Assembly (NCBI GenBank): GCA_030432235.1
Contig: JAUIHT010000005.1
Span: forward strand, 372,001-436,000
From: Verrucomicrobiia bacterium
GTDB lineage: Bacteria; Verrucomicrobiota; Verrucomicrobiia; Opitutales; Cerasicoccaceae
Direction: 5' to 3'
DNA length: 64,000 nt
Below, one piece after another: positions 49,399-59,802 of this stretch. The notes beneath the pieces were generated by a model. It was given only the letters and a program-made list of their open reading frames with translations, had not been told where the DNA came from and did not search any database. Numbering within the stretch: position 1 is the first letter of the stretch; each line of letters opens with the position of its first letter. Both the position numbers and the translations under genes were made by a program.

Positions 49399-52300
49399 AT
49401 GAATATCTACCCATATCTAAAACGGAGCCGTCTCGCTGGCCTGACCTTGGCAACAGCGGCTACCCTGTTGATTCCTCAACAGCAACTCTGTGGCCAGCAG
49501 GCCGTGTCTGTCGGCACAGGCAGCTATGCCGAGTACCCTCCGCTACACGAAGACATCGTCGGGGGCGAAGATATCGGCCTGGTGACAAACTTCCTGAACC
49601 GGGAACTCTACATCCACAGTTCCAAGGATGGAGAACCCGTCCCGACAAACGACTGGTGGACCGATCTGATTTTCAATCAGTATTCGGGAAATATGTGGGC
49701 CTACCCTCTCACCATTCAGGCTACGGCGGATGGCGTCGATGTATTCTATCCCGTCGAGTTTTCCACTTCGGGTACGAGTATGCTGACCGAATACCCCATC
49801 GGGGTTGGTGGCCAAGTGGCCATCGTGCTTGAGCCGAGCGATACCATTCTCGCCGATTTCGAGGGTGGCACCTGGCCGACGGGATGGGTGACAACGGGAA
49901 CGGCCTTTGGTAGTGCGCCTGCCGCAGGCACGGTGACGGGCCAGTCGGTGGTCACCAACTACAACGGAGCCGGCCTGGCGAATTCTTTCCATGGCGGCGA
50001 TGCCTCCACCGGCACACTGACTTCGCCAACCTTCACCGTCGATGCGCAGTACATTCATGCGCTCGTGGGTGGCGGCAACCATCCCGGTGACGCAGAAATC
50101 CGCCTGGTCGTTGGCAGCACTGTGGAGCGCTCAGCTACGGGCGTGAATTCGGAAGAGCTGTCCTGGATATCCTGGGATGTCTCCGAGTTCGACGGACAGA
50201 CTGCATATGTGGAAGTGGTCGACAATGTCACCGGCGGCTGGGGCCACATTATGGCCGACCAGATCGTGATGACCGACGACGACGACCCTGCGGCCAAGTT
50301 CAGTACTGATTTTTCACCAGTCAGCGCGGTGGCGCTTGATTGGTCGGACTGGCATGTGCAAATGCGCCTGGAGCAGAATACCAACGCCTATATGGACGTG
50401 ACGATGGGGCACGGCTTTCCCTTCGTCTGGATTGAAGCTACCGGCGTGAGTCCCCTTCTGGAGATCGATGCCAGTGCGGTGCTGCGCGATGCCGCAGGCA
50501 ACACGATCACGCTTCCCTATACCGGAGCAACCCTCTCTGTAGAAGTTCAAGGCAGGGTCTACGGCCTGCACGCGCCCGACGGCACGATTTTTGACGACTT
50601 CAACGGCGATCTCCTGGTGGAGTTGGGAAGTGGCGATTATTTGGTCGTCAGTGCTCTGCCGGACACAACCGATTTGAGTGCTTTTGACGCCTACGCTTAC
50701 GCTGTCCCGCGCGATACGGTCATGACTTGGTCCTATGCTCCGGCCAACGGCTACGTACGCACGAACTGGACGGTAACCGCCGAAGCCCTGAAGGGCACAA
50801 GCACCACCGTCTTGCAGGGCTGGATACCACATCACTACCGCGAGACGACGAACGACTTCACCTTTACCGGTGACAGCTATGTGACGCCGCGCGGCAAGCT
50901 GAAGCTGGCGGCCTCGAACACCGCACAGATCGACTTTCCCTTCACCGGGATTCTGCCGAACCTGCCACCGCCAAGCCAGTTAGGCGGCACTCATGATTAC
51001 TCGCCCGTGCGCATGGATTTTTACCTCGACCAGTATGCCTTGCGTACGGAATACGGCGGCGACACCTATTGGGGCGGCAAGAGCCTCACCCAGTTTGGCG
51101 ATTATATGACTATCGCGGCCGACCTCGGCTCCGACAATCTCGACGCCCTGAAAGCCTCGCTGACAGTCGCACTGGCGGACTGGTTCACCTACGACGGCCT
51201 CGAAACCGAGTATTACTTCGCTCGCTACGATGGCTACAAGGCCCTGGTCGGGTTTAACGAGTCCTATGGTTCGTCGCAATTTACGGACAACCATTTTCAC
51301 TACGGCTACTTCACCCGCGCCGCGGCTTTGCTGGGGCTGCAAGACCCGCAGTTCCTGACCAACTACGGCGCCATGGTCACGCTTATTGCCAAGCAATACG
51401 CCAACTGGGATCGCACCGACACGAACTTCCCTTTCATGCGCACATTTGACCTCTGGCATGGGCATTCGTACGCCGGCGGTTTGAGTGCGGGCAATGGCAA
51501 CAACCAGGAGTCGAGTTCCGAGTCGATGCAGTCCTGGTGTGGCCTCTTCCTGCTTGGTCAGGCACTGGGCAACACGGATATGAGCGCAGCAGGCGCCATG
51601 GGTTATGCCATCGAGCGTCTCGCAATCAAGGAGTACTGGCTCGACTATCATGGCAATCCGGCGGCGACCAACCCTGTGCTCGGCGACGGCGGCACGCTGC
51701 CGGTGGAGTATGGCCACGAGTTGGCAGGCATTGTCTTCGACAGCGGCCCGGCCTACGCGACGTTCTTCAGCGGCGACCCGGGCTGGATGTACGGCATCCA
51801 GTGGTTGCCCATTCAACCTGGGCTGGCCTATCTGGGTGAAGACACGGCCTTCGCCAAAGCGCAGATGAACTCCATGATCCAGGATCGTGTGCCCACCATG
51901 GGCGGCTCCGCCCGGGGCGTCATCCGCGACTACAATCTAGCCCCTGCGCAAACCGAATGGCACACTAGCGAAACGGCGGGCGCGCTGGAAAAATTCGCCG
52001 GCGCGATCAAGATAGCCTACGATCACAACCCGACTTACACTCTCGCGCAAACCAACAACCCGCTCTATGTGAACGGCGTTCTCAGCTTCACCGTAGAGCA
52101 GGACGGCGCGATCACGCTCGACCCCACAATCTGGAGCGCAGCTACGCTGGCCAACTACACTGACCTCGTGCCTCCGGCTATCGGCCAACCACTGGAAGGC
52201 TGGCCTCTGTATGATTACCTCTACGTCAATTACGACTACGACGAAGCCTATCTGGAGGATAAATGGGAATTCGAAGTGCTGAACTACCAGAGCGGCGTCG

Positions 52301-54675
52301 ATACCGAGCAGGCCAAGAAAATCATCGGCGACTGGGGCGTCGGCCTGGGCAACGTCATCCTTACCTACATGGCCTGGTATGACGCAGATCTCGTTGCCGA
52401 GCTGATGGATGAGTTTTACGACGACAATCACGCGATTGGCATCAGTAACGACACTTCCGGCCTGACCTATTATTACGCCCACGCTTTGCGCTCACTCGGG
52501 CACATGGTATACGACCGCTACGTCGATATCCCGACGAGCCAAGTCTTCTACAACCCCGACACCAGCACCTACAGCTACGCGGTTTACAACCCGAGCGATG
52601 TGGAGCAGACCGCGACGGTGTACGCAACTGCTGGCGGCGTCATTGGGACCTTCCCCGTGCCGCCGAGAAAGGTGGTGCGGCACAAGCTCGACCAAGTGCT
52701 CGATACGTTGCAGATTACCGCTTCGAATCCGGCAAAGACGATCACGCCTGGAGCCAGCGTACAGTTCAGCGTAACTGGCTACGACCAATACGGCGCGACG
52801 CATCCGCTGACCACGATCAGTTGGACCGTCAACGCGGGCGGAACGATCAGTGCGGGCGGCGGCTTGTTCGACGCTACCACCGATGCCGATCCGGTTGTTG
52901 TGACCGTTACCGCGGACGGCCTTCAGGAAACTTATACGTTCCGTGTGGGCGACGCGCCTTACCTCGCGGAAATCGAGATCGAGCCGGCTTTTGCTCGGAT
53001 CGAAACCGGTGCCCAACAGGCCTTCTCCGCAAGCGGGGTCGACCAGTATGGCGACGACTACACACTGGCCACCCTGGCTTGGAGCGTCGACGCCGGTGGC
53101 TCGATTGACGCCAATGGCGTGTTCACCTCCAATAGCACCGCAGGCGCATACTACGTGATTGCGGACAACGGCAACGCCTCGGAAACCGCCCTGTTCGTGG
53201 TACATCCGCCGCTGCAAAACATGGCGGAAGGCAAAACGACCGCGGCCTCCAGCATTATCGGCGCACCCGGTGAATCTGCCTTGGCGGTGGACGCCAGTGC
53301 CGCAACTCGCTGGGAAAGCCAGCACGGCAACGACGACGAGTGGTTCTACGTGGACCTGGGCGCAAGCTACGATATCCAGCGTGTGTTTATCGACTGGGAG
53401 GGTGCTTTCGCCAGCGAATACGAACTGCAAGTCTCCGACGATGCCACCAACTGGACCACGTTCCTCACCGTCGAGAAGGCCAACTTCGACGACGATGACC
53501 TGACCGTGTCAGCCACGGGACGCTACGTGCGTTTCCTGGGCATCACCCGTGGCACGGGCTACGGCTACTCGTTCTACGAGTTCGAGGTCTATGGGCTTGA
53601 AGGCCCGGACAGCATTGAGGGCTCGTATTTGTTCCTCAATCCGCCCGCCCTTGAAATGCTCAATGGCATGTCCACCGCCTTCGAGGCCTACGTGTTCGAC
53701 ACGGGCTGGAACGGCGGCTTGACGACGCTCATCAACTGGTCGGCTGACACCGGCTCCATCGATTCCAGCGGCGTGTACACCGCGACGGAGCCTGGCGGTC
53801 CGTTTACCGTCACGGCCACCTATACCGGCACGGTCGCCGGGGGCGGCACACTCGATGAGGATGCATCCGTCACCGTGGTCGCCAGCGCCTCCTACGTGAA
53901 CGTCGCGCCGAACGCCACAGCCACGGCCACCTCCGAGGAAAGCGTTGCCATGGATGCCGGAGCGGCAATCGACGGCGACCTTAACACGCGCTGGTCGTCA
54001 GAACAGTATGACGATGAAAGCATCACCGTTGATTTGGGTGAATCGACCTATATCGACTCGGTTATCCTGCGCTGGGAGGCAGCCTACGGTCTCGAATATA
54101 ACATCGAACTGTCCGACGACGGCGTAAACTTCACGAGCGCGGTTAGCGTAACCAACGGCGACGGCGGAGAAGACGATCTGCCCGTGGCCGCAAGCGGTCG
54201 CTACGTGCGCATGCAGGGCATTGACCGGGCAACCGGCTACGGCTATTCCCTCTGGGAGTTCGAAATCTATGCCGAGGGAGAGACCACGCCTCCGCCTCCG
54301 GTGAATCTTGCCGAAGGCCAGACGGTAGTTGCCTCCTCAGAAGATGGTATCTTCTACGCCACGAGCGCGGTGGACGGCGACGGCGGCACGCGCTGGTCGA
54401 GCGCCTTCACTGACGACGAATGGATATACGTGGACTTGGGCTCGACCCAGACCATCTCCCAGGTAGTTCTGAACTGGGAGGGGGCCTACGGTTCGCACTA
54501 CAAGATCCAGGTTTCCGCGGACGCCTCCAGCTGGACAGACCTGATCGAGGTCACTAGCGGCGATGGCGGAGAAGACGATCTGACGGTGTCAGGAAGCGGC
54601 CGCTACGTGCGCATGCTCGGCATCGATCGGGCCACAGTATGGGGCTACTCGCTCTGGGAGTTCGAGGTTTACTAA
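49399..54675 (+). CDS. Secreted GH81 endo-beta-1,3-glucanase with inserted module, Ig-like and three F5/8C domains
   Basis: The 1758-residue enzyme hydrolyses beta-1,3-glucan (laminarin, curdlan). Signal peptide to ~33; GH81 from ~50, with PTNDWWTDLIFNQYSGNMWA, DNHFHYGYF (~630) and GNNQESSSESMQSW (~699, carrying the family's catalytic Glu region). Residues ~146-297 interrupt the GH81 N-terminal sandwich with an extra module (ADFEGGTWPTGWVTTGTAFG, later GGWGHIMADQIVM) of the type seen in levanases. After ~1100: Ig-like/Big-type domains at 1100-1187, 1188-1269 and 1407-1497. F5/8C carbohydrate-binding domains lie at ~1272-1399, 1499-1625 and 1634-1758, each with a RYVR(F/M)xGI strand and an EF-E-VY ending. 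A strong terminator follows. Confidence 0.88.
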   Translation: MNIYPYLKRSRLAGLTLATAATLLIPQQQLCGQQAVSVGTGSYAEYPPLHEDIVGGEDIGLVTNFLNRELYIHSSKDGEPVPTNDWWTDLIFNQYSGNMWAYPLTIQATADGVDVFYPVEFSTSGTSMLTEYPIGVGGQVAIVLEPSDTILADFEGGTWPTGWVTTGTAFGSAPAAGTVTGQSVVTNYNGAGLANSFHGGDASTGTLTSPTFTVDAQYIHALVGGGNHPGDAEIRLVVGSTVERSATGVNSEELSWISWDVSEFDGQTAYVEVVDNVTGGWGHIMADQIVMTDDDDPAAKFSTDFSPVSAVALDWSDWHVQMRLEQNTNAYMDVTMGHGFPFVWIEATGVSPLLEIDASAVLRDAAGNTITLPYTGATLSVEVQGRVYGLHAPDGTIFDDFNGDLLVELGSGDYLVVSALPDTTDLSAFDAYAYAVPRDTVMTWSYAPANGYVRTNWTVTAEALKGTSTTVLQGWIPHHYRETTNDFTFTGDSYVTPRGKLKLAASNTAQIDFPFTGILPNLPPPSQLGGTHDYSPVRMDFYLDQYALRTEYGGDTYWGGKSLTQFGDYMTIAADLGSDNLDALKASLTVALADWFTYDGLETEYYFARYDGYKALVGFNESYGSSQFTDNHFHYGYFTRAAALLGLQDPQFLTNYGAMVTLIAKQYANWDRTDTNFPFMRTFDLWHGHSYAGGLSAGNGNNQESSSESMQSWCGLFLLGQALGNTDMSAAGAMGYAIERLAIKEYWLDYHGNPAATNPVLGDGGTLPVEYGHELAGIVFDSGPAYATFFSGDPGWMYGIQWLPIQPGLAYLGEDTAFAKAQMNSMIQDRVPTMGGSARGVIRDYNLAPAQTEWHTSETAGALEKFAGAIKIAYDHNPTYTLAQTNNPLYVNGVLSFTVEQDGAITLDPTIWSAATLANYTDLVPPAIGQPLEGWPLYDYLYVNYDYDEAYLEDKWEFEVLNYQSGVDTEQAKKIIGDWGVGLGNVILTYMAWYDADLVAELMDEFYDDNHAIGISNDTSGLTYYYAHALRSLGHMVYDRYVDIPTSQVFYNPDTSTYSYAVYNPSDVEQTATVYATAGGVIGTFPVPPRKVVRHKLDQVLDTLQITASNPAKTITPGASVQFSVTGYDQYGATHPLTTISWTVNAGGTISAGGGLFDATTDADPVVVTVTADGLQETYTFRVGDAPYLAEIEIEPAFARIETGAQQAFSASGVDQYGDDYTLATLAWSVDAGGSIDANGVFTSNSTAGAYYVIADNGNASETALFVVHPPLQNMAEGKTTAASSIIGAPGESALAVDASAATRWESQHGNDDEWFYVDLGASYDIQRVFIDWEGAFASEYELQVSDDATNWTTFLTVEKANFDDDDLTVSATGRYVRFLGITRGTGYGYSFYEFEVYGLEGPDSIEGSYLFLNPPALEMLNGMSTAFEAYVFDTGWNGGLTTLINWSADTGSIDSSGVYTATEPGGPFTVTATYTGTVAGGGTLDEDASVTVVASASYVNVAPNATATATSEESVAMDAGAAIDGDLNTRWSSEQYDDESITVDLGESTYIDSVILRWEAAYGLEYNIELSDDGVNFTSAVSVTNGDGGEDDLPVAASGRYVRMQGIDRATGYGYSLWEFEIYAEGETTPPPPVNLAEGQTVVASSEDGIFYATSAVDGDGGTRWSSAFTDDEWIYVDLGSTQTISQVVLNWEGAYGSHYKIQVSADASSWTDLIEVTSGDGGEDDLTVSGSGRYVRMLGIDRATVWGYSLWEFEVY

Positions 54676-54702
54676 GAACTACCCCAACCGTCACCACTTA
54701 CC

Positions 54703-54737
54703 ATGGGCATGCGCTTTTCGCGCATGCCCATTTTTTT
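54703..54737 (+). terminator. Rho-independent terminator of the GH81 gene
   Basis: ATGGGCATGCGC, loop TTTTC, then its exact reverse complement and a T-run: a 12-bp perfect stem. Confidence 0.88.
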
Positions 54738-54774
54738 GCCAAATATGTATGGACGTCGCCTGAAGTTCTTGTGC

Positions 54775-55491
54775 CTATCTCACGTACTGCTCATATCGAC
54801 GCATCTCAATCGGATGATTCGGATTGGGACTTTCGACCACGAAAATGTTAACCCGGCGGTTTGCTTTGCTTCCCCATACTGAGCTGTAGAAGAGCGTCCA
54901 GGTTCCGTCGATTTCGTTGGCAAACTTAACTTCGACATTTTGCTTTTCGGATACCGGCATCTTGACGCATTTAATGTCGCCAGGGCCTAGTCTAAATTGC
55001 TTCTCACCGATTTTACCCGCCAGATTGTAGCGGCTGGAATTACAAATCTGGTAGCTTCCCGCGGGGAATGTATCCAGGTTCCTTTCAATAACCGCCACTT
55101 GGTAGGATTCCTCCGTCTTACCTTTATCTTTTGTAAAGAGTAACAGAGCCCGCTTCACACCGGACGGAATGACGGCCGTAGCCACCGGGATGCGAATGCT
55201 CCCCTCCCCGTCAACCGACTCCACCTCGCGGAAAAACACGATTGGGTTTGCCCCACGATATTGCTTGGGAGCAGACAAGCCTCGGTTGTATACGTCCAGA
55301 ATTTCAACCGCGTCTCCGTTCACGTATTTCAACCCCTTGATCGGGCTATTCTCCCAACTCAAGGTAGTAAACTCCAAAGATAGCGGAACGGTATCCGCCG
55401 CATCTGCCCGCAAGACCGCCATGCCAAGCCATATCGCCAAGCATATACCTGTAGCCCTGCGGTGAATTCCTGCCATGCGTAAATGCGCCAC
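54775..55491 (-). CDS. Secreted hypothetical protein
   Basis: The 238-residue protein has a signal peptide (to about residue 31, LRADA) and an all-beta body: LSLEFTTLSWENSPIKGLKY near 36-55, GSIRIPVATAVIPSGVKRAL, and VEVKFANEIDGTWTLFYSSVW near the C terminus. I do not recognise the family. It directly follows the Verru_Chthon cassette A-like gene on the same strand (11 bases between), so the two are probably one operon and may act together at the cell surface. Confidence 0.7.
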   Translation of the reverse strand: MAHLRMAGIHRRATGICLAIWLGMAVLRADAADTVPLSLEFTTLSWENSPIKGLKYVNGDAVEILDVYNRGLSAPKQYRGANPIVFFREVESVDGEGSIRIPVATAVIPSGVKRALLLFTKDKGKTEESYQVAVIERNLDTFPAGSYQICNSSRYNLAGKIGEKQFRLGPGDIKCVKMPVSEKQNVEVKFANEIDGTWTLFYSSVWGSKANRRVNIFVVESPNPNHPIEMRRYEQYVR

Positions 55492-55502
55492 TTGTAAATC
55501 CC

Positions 55503-58500
55503 CTACACTTCGTCCTTATCCAGCCACCTGAAAGAAACCACTCTGTAGCGTCTTCCGAAATCACCCACCGGATTGGCCCGGTTCACGCTAGCGGTGGGGT
55601 CGCCCTCGACCGGCTCGGGCAGTCGTTGAACGACGGCTTCACAATACGCTTCCGCCAGAGCCTGCGTAATCGGATTGCGGTAAGAGCCGTAGGCCCGAAT
55701 CAGAAAAGTATCGGAACGCACGGTCAAAATGGGGCCTAAAGCCTGCAAAAGGTCTCCCTGCAGCAGATAGCCCGGAAACCCGGCCGCCTGAGAAGCCGTC
55801 ATGTTATTGTAGAACGCTCCACCACTCAAATCAACTGCGTCCATGCCTAGACTACTGTCCAAAGAACTGTTTATCTTTACATCCGGCGAATCCAATGCCG
55901 CTTGCAGGATACCTCGCAAACGGGTGTCCTCAGGGTCACTCGGATTGTCTTCCAGACTTCTGTTGACAAACTCGCCCAGGCTGAGAAACGGCCGACCTCG
56001 AAGCTTGATTTTGTCCACGATTTTCTCCGCTAAAGCACGGATTTGATCGGAGGATAAATGGCGATACCCCTTCCAAAACTCCCCGTAAGTCGATGATTCA
56101 CTGGAGTCATATCCTTCGCCGTAAGGGCTTCCGAAACGCGAAAAGTAAGTATCCGCCTCCACCGTACTGACGGCGCCGGTAGCCGCATCATAAATCGGCA
56201 GAGCCAAATTCTGCATGGCTCCCAAAACCGCAACCCAGGCTTCGACCGAAGTAGAATTCACATTGAAGGGACCATTCACCATCAACCAGGAGGCCAGAGC
56301 ATCGTACTCGCTTTCTCCAGTGCGAGCCTCCTCGAATAACGTGGAGTCCAGAGGCTGCGACGAGTCGCTATTGAATACGTAACGTCGATTGCGCAGTGTT
56401 TGATTCTGCAGCAGTTCATCCAACTGTACCGAGCTGAGATTCGGGTCGATCGATGAGAAGAAATAGCTATCCCAGATCTGATCATTAACCAGGTAAGGCA
56501 GATCGTAGACATCCAAGCCGGGTTCTGAAAAATTCTTCTCGATGGTCTCGCTCAAAGCAATCCTGGGGTTCGCATAGGAATTGCCGATGACGAACGCCGG
56601 TTGGTGACTATAACGGGAAAGGTTGGCGTGCTGCAGTTCTCCCAAGGACAGCAATGGTGTTCTGGGGACATTGAAAAGAATGCTGTGCTCCTGGCCTCCC
56701 GCACTCACGCTATTGCCCCACAAGCCCTCGTATCGCCCATCATCATCGCCCGCCGTCTCCGGCTCATAAGGCACGCCACCGCTGAGGAGTCCGTTATCCG
56801 AACCTGCGGTAGAGAGCGGGCTGATGGCGACCTTGCCCGACCCATTCTCGAACCCATCCCACGCGGTGTCGCCTGCAAGCGCGCGCAAATTACTGTCGAT
56901 GCCCACGCGCAATCCATCTGGCTCCGTGGTGGTTTGCGCCTGAAAGACCCAGCTGGCAAAGTAGATGGATTCATCGTAGCTGGCAGCCGGATAAGCGGGA
57001 AAGCCCGTAGCAACACCGGGCGTTTTTCCTGTCCCGGACTGCCACAGTCGGGGCATACGCTGCAAGTTCACTTCACCCACGCCAGGCACGATCTGCTTGA
57101 GCGCGATATACGCATCGTTGTTGAGCGTTACATCCAGAACCTGGATGGACTCGCTTCCATCAACGATGATGGGCGCGTCCGATCCTTCCGCGTCCTCATC
57201 CAAGCCTTCCGTCAAGGTGTGAAAGAGCACACCATCCTCCGCCAGTGTATTTTCCAAAAGCTTGTAGTAGTTATCCTTCCCCCATAGTTCCGCCACGGCC
57301 GTGGAAAAGAAAAGGGTTTCGCCAGGTTGAAAATCGGCCTCGGAGGTCGTCATGATGATAAAGTCATGGCCGGTTTGGTGGAATCCCAGCTCCTCGAAAT
57401 CGAACTCAATGGTCCGGTTGCCAAGGGTAACCCGAAAGACCGGGTTTATTTCCCAATTAATACGATAACTGGCTGACGAAAGTCTGATGTTGTACGGATT
57501 GTACAGGGCGAACGTCGGCTTGATCTCCAAACGAACCTTGTAGGGGTTGGGGAATCCAGTTCCTTCCCCTGGGCCTGCGGGGACCGTCCGTATTTTAACG
57601 TCTATCTGTATTTTCGAGAGCACCGGATTCAGGGGGCTGTTCTTATGATAAGCATCCGTCCAGTACCCGTCGATAACACCATGCTTGTAGGGAAAGTAAG
57701 TTGTCCTCAACGAGGTATTCAATGACGGCCACGGCGCCTGCAAGCCTACTTCAACATCAGACACAAGCTGCTGATAAAGTTTATAGTATGAGCGCAAAGT
57801 GCTCCAATTCGGCCCTGTCAGCTTGCCATTGTCCACGACACCATCGAGGAAGAACAAAGTCTGGTCGGGCGTGCTGGCCGAAGCGTTTCCAAACTCCCGG
57901 GTGAATGTACTATCGTCTTCGAAAGCATAGGTCAGATCCTTCTTGAGACCTCCATTTTTAACATCGGCAAGCACCCCGCTGCTCCAGGCTGTCATATCGT
58001 GAAAATAGTGCTCGCCGATCCCGTCCTCGCCAACGGCAAGCGAGACCTCGCCAAGGCCGGTAGCGCGCCCGGTTGAGGCTTGCTCTTCCAAGCCGGCCCC
58101 CGCGAATTCCTCCGCCACCAATTCAATCCCGAAATTATGCGCGATCGTCGTATGCGGATCCTCTTCGCCCGGCAGTAAGCTGCTCGCATTCGATTGGGAT
58201 GGAATATTGAACTTTGCTTTCACCCCCTCATCTGCGACCCAGAAGCCATACGTACCAGTCTGGCCGCCACCATCACCTGCAATAGAGCTGACCGGCACCT
58301 TGACTCGCTGCCCCGGATCACCGACCGCATCCTTGAGCAACCAGACCGTTTCATTCCCCGAGGCGGGGTCCGGAAGTTCGTCCGTCGGCGAAACGTAATC
58401 AGGATCACCCGGCTCCATACCCTCATTGCCACTCACCAGCCAGACCGGTGGGGATGAGCTGTCATCCGAACGCCAAACACCCGTCCAATAGGGATTTTTC

Positions 58501-58778
58501 ACACTGCTGCCTATCACATCCGCACGCGCTGTGATGCGCTGGTCCTGACCACTACTCCGCTGAATTTCCCCCAGGGCCACCTTCAGCCCCATGATGGCAT
58601 TTTGCCTGGCTTTCAATTGCTCGCCCGAAATCTGAACGACGGCAAAGTCGACACGAACCATGGCCGACAAGCCCAGCAAAAGCATAAGAATAAACGCCAT
58701 CAGGACGATGGCGATGATTAGGACGAATCCGTCATCATCCCTGCTTCGTGTAGGAGACTGTATCGGCATGGAGCCCAT
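55503..58778 (-). CDS. Verru_Chthon cassette protein A homologue (PilX/pseudopilin-like, 1091 residues)
   Basis: The N terminus DDDGFVLIIAIVLMAFILML is a pilin-like hydrophobic helix with a prepilin-type Gly-Phe, and RQNAIMGLKVALGEIQRSSG and QRITARADV follow at about residues 60-90. This pattern is known from the Verru_Chthon cassette A family of Verrucomicrobia. The remaining ~1000 residues have Tyr/Asn/Ser-rich beta stretches and an ending GRRYRVVSFRWLDKDE. The other cassette members (B, C, D) are not in the window. Probably a very large minor pseudopilin of a type II secretion-like machine. Confidence 0.75.
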   Translation of the reverse strand: MGSMPIQSPTRSRDDDGFVLIIAIVLMAFILMLLLGLSAMVRVDFAVVQISGEQLKARQNAIMGLKVALGEIQRSSGQDQRITARADVIGSSVKNPYWTGVWRSDDSSSPPVWLVSGNEGMEPGDPDYVSPTDELPDPASGNETVWLLKDAVGDPGQRVKVPVSSIAGDGGGQTGTYGFWVADEGVKAKFNIPSQSNASSLLPGEEDPHTTIAHNFGIELVAEEFAGAGLEEQASTGRATGLGEVSLAVGEDGIGEHYFHDMTAWSSGVLADVKNGGLKKDLTYAFEDDSTFTREFGNASASTPDQTLFFLDGVVDNGKLTGPNWSTLRSYYKLYQQLVSDVEVGLQAPWPSLNTSLRTTYFPYKHGVIDGYWTDAYHKNSPLNPVLSKIQIDVKIRTVPAGPGEGTGFPNPYKVRLEIKPTFALYNPYNIRLSSASYRINWEINPVFRVTLGNRTIEFDFEELGFHQTGHDFIIMTTSEADFQPGETLFFSTAVAELWGKDNYYKLLENTLAEDGVLFHTLTEGLDEDAEGSDAPIIVDGSESIQVLDVTLNNDAYIALKQIVPGVGEVNLQRMPRLWQSGTGKTPGVATGFPAYPAASYDESIYFASWVFQAQTTTEPDGLRVGIDSNLRALAGDTAWDGFENGSGKVAISPLSTAGSDNGLLSGGVPYEPETAGDDDGRYEGLWGNSVSAGGQEHSILFNVPRTPLLSLGELQHANLSRYSHQPAFVIGNSYANPRIALSETIEKNFSEPGLDVYDLPYLVNDQIWDSYFFSSIDPNLSSVQLDELLQNQTLRNRRYVFNSDSSQPLDSTLFEEARTGESEYDALASWLMVNGPFNVNSTSVEAWVAVLGAMQNLALPIYDAATGAVSTVEADTYFSRFGSPYGEGYDSSESSTYGEFWKGYRHLSSDQIRALAEKIVDKIKLRGRPFLSLGEFVNRSLEDNPSDPEDTRLRGILQAALDSPDVKINSSLDSSLGMDAVDLSGGAFYNNMTASQAAGFPGYLLQGDLLQALGPILTVRSDTFLIRAYGSYRNPITQALAEAYCEAVVQRLPEPVEGDPTASVNRANPVGDFGRRYRVVSFRWLDKDEV

Positions 58779-58863
58779 TTCCGCGAACTCAGGAGGTTAA
58801 GCCAATGGGAGGCCTATTGGCAAACTTTTCATCCGGGTCAAGCCGGGAGAAAACAAGCATAAT

Positions 58864-59664
58864 TTAGCGTCGAAAACGGCTTCGGAAATTCAAACCAAAC
58901 ACGATGAGCAACATTGAAGCAGCCATCCATAAGGAGACTTCGGAGGACTCGGGAACAGACACAACGGCGATCGAGTTCATGAAGGCACGTGTGTCGTTGC
59001 CAACCGCCCCGTTGATAGCCACAAACAAGGCATCCCCACTGGTCAGGGTCGTGCGGATGACATTGTAGTTTTCCGCCGCGATCCATGAGTTCGGCGCCGG
59101 ATCCGCATTGCTCATGCCCGCGATAGTCGCACTGCTAAAATCGAAGGACGAAGCTGCGATACCCGTATCCACCGCGAACTGAGATGCGTCGGAAGGTATG
59201 TTTGTGTTGCGGGCCGTCACGTAGATATCGTACGTGCCTGCCGACAATCCTGTGATTTGAGCGGCCACGACATTCGTTGCGTCATAAATGGCGTCTTTGG
59301 CCGCCGGCGTCTTGTTGGAATTATTCTCGTACTTGAAGATGAGGCCTCCGACCGCGGCTCCGAGAGCGTTGGAGTTGGCTGGATTGGTGTTAAAATCGAC
59401 GCTGCTAAAGTCACTGCCGATTCCGAGGTTCAGGGCGACTCCGGTCGCGGCCGAGGTATCCGCGAATCGCAAGCCGGAGGAAACATCTGCGGTTCCTAGG
59501 ATATTCCAATCGTTATCGGTAAGGCCACCAATCACATAGGAGGGGCTGTCATCCGGATTGCCATTGGCCGTTGGGCCAAAATCCAGCAGAAGGCTGGCAT
59601 CCGCCATGGCACTTGGGGCCAGGCACAGAACAATAGAGGTAAGCGCAATGATGGTTGTTTTCAT
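58864..59664 (-). CDS. PEP-CTERM sorting-domain protein
   Basis: The 266-residue protein has a signal peptide (MKTTIIALTSIVLCLAPSAM), then LLLDFGPTANGNPDDSPSYV, the beginning of a beta-sandwich body typical of exported Verrucomicrobia proteins. It ends with SVPESSEVSL, a membrane helix and a basic FRSRFRR tail, a variant PEP-CTERM signal. Internal segments such as LSAGTYDIYVTARNTN support the beta-sandwich reading. The neighbours are the Verru_Chthon A gene (same strand, downstream) and the FAD-dependent oxidoreductase (upstream on the same strand). Confidence 0.75.
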   Translation of the reverse strand: MKTTIIALTSIVLCLAPSAMADASLLLDFGPTANGNPDDSPSYVIGGLTDNDWNILGTADVSSGLRFADTSAATGVALNLGIGSDFSSVDFNTNPANSNALGAAVGGLIFKYENNSNKTPAAKDAIYDATNVVAAQITGLSAGTYDIYVTARNTNIPSDASQFAVDTGIAASSFDFSSATIAGMSNADPAPNSWIAAENYNVIRTTLTSGDALFVAINGAVGNDTRAFMNSIAVVSVPESSEVSLWMAASMLLIVFGLNFRSRFRR

Positions 59665-59802
59665 GATAGACACAAGTTGGGGTTGTTTGTTGGAGGCTGG
59701 AATTTTTATTCGTTTCCAGAAAGTGGTTCACCGTTTATGTATCGCGGACATACATCTGCCCGATGGCAAAAAGCCAAGAAACGTTCCGGTTAATATAAGG
59801 GG

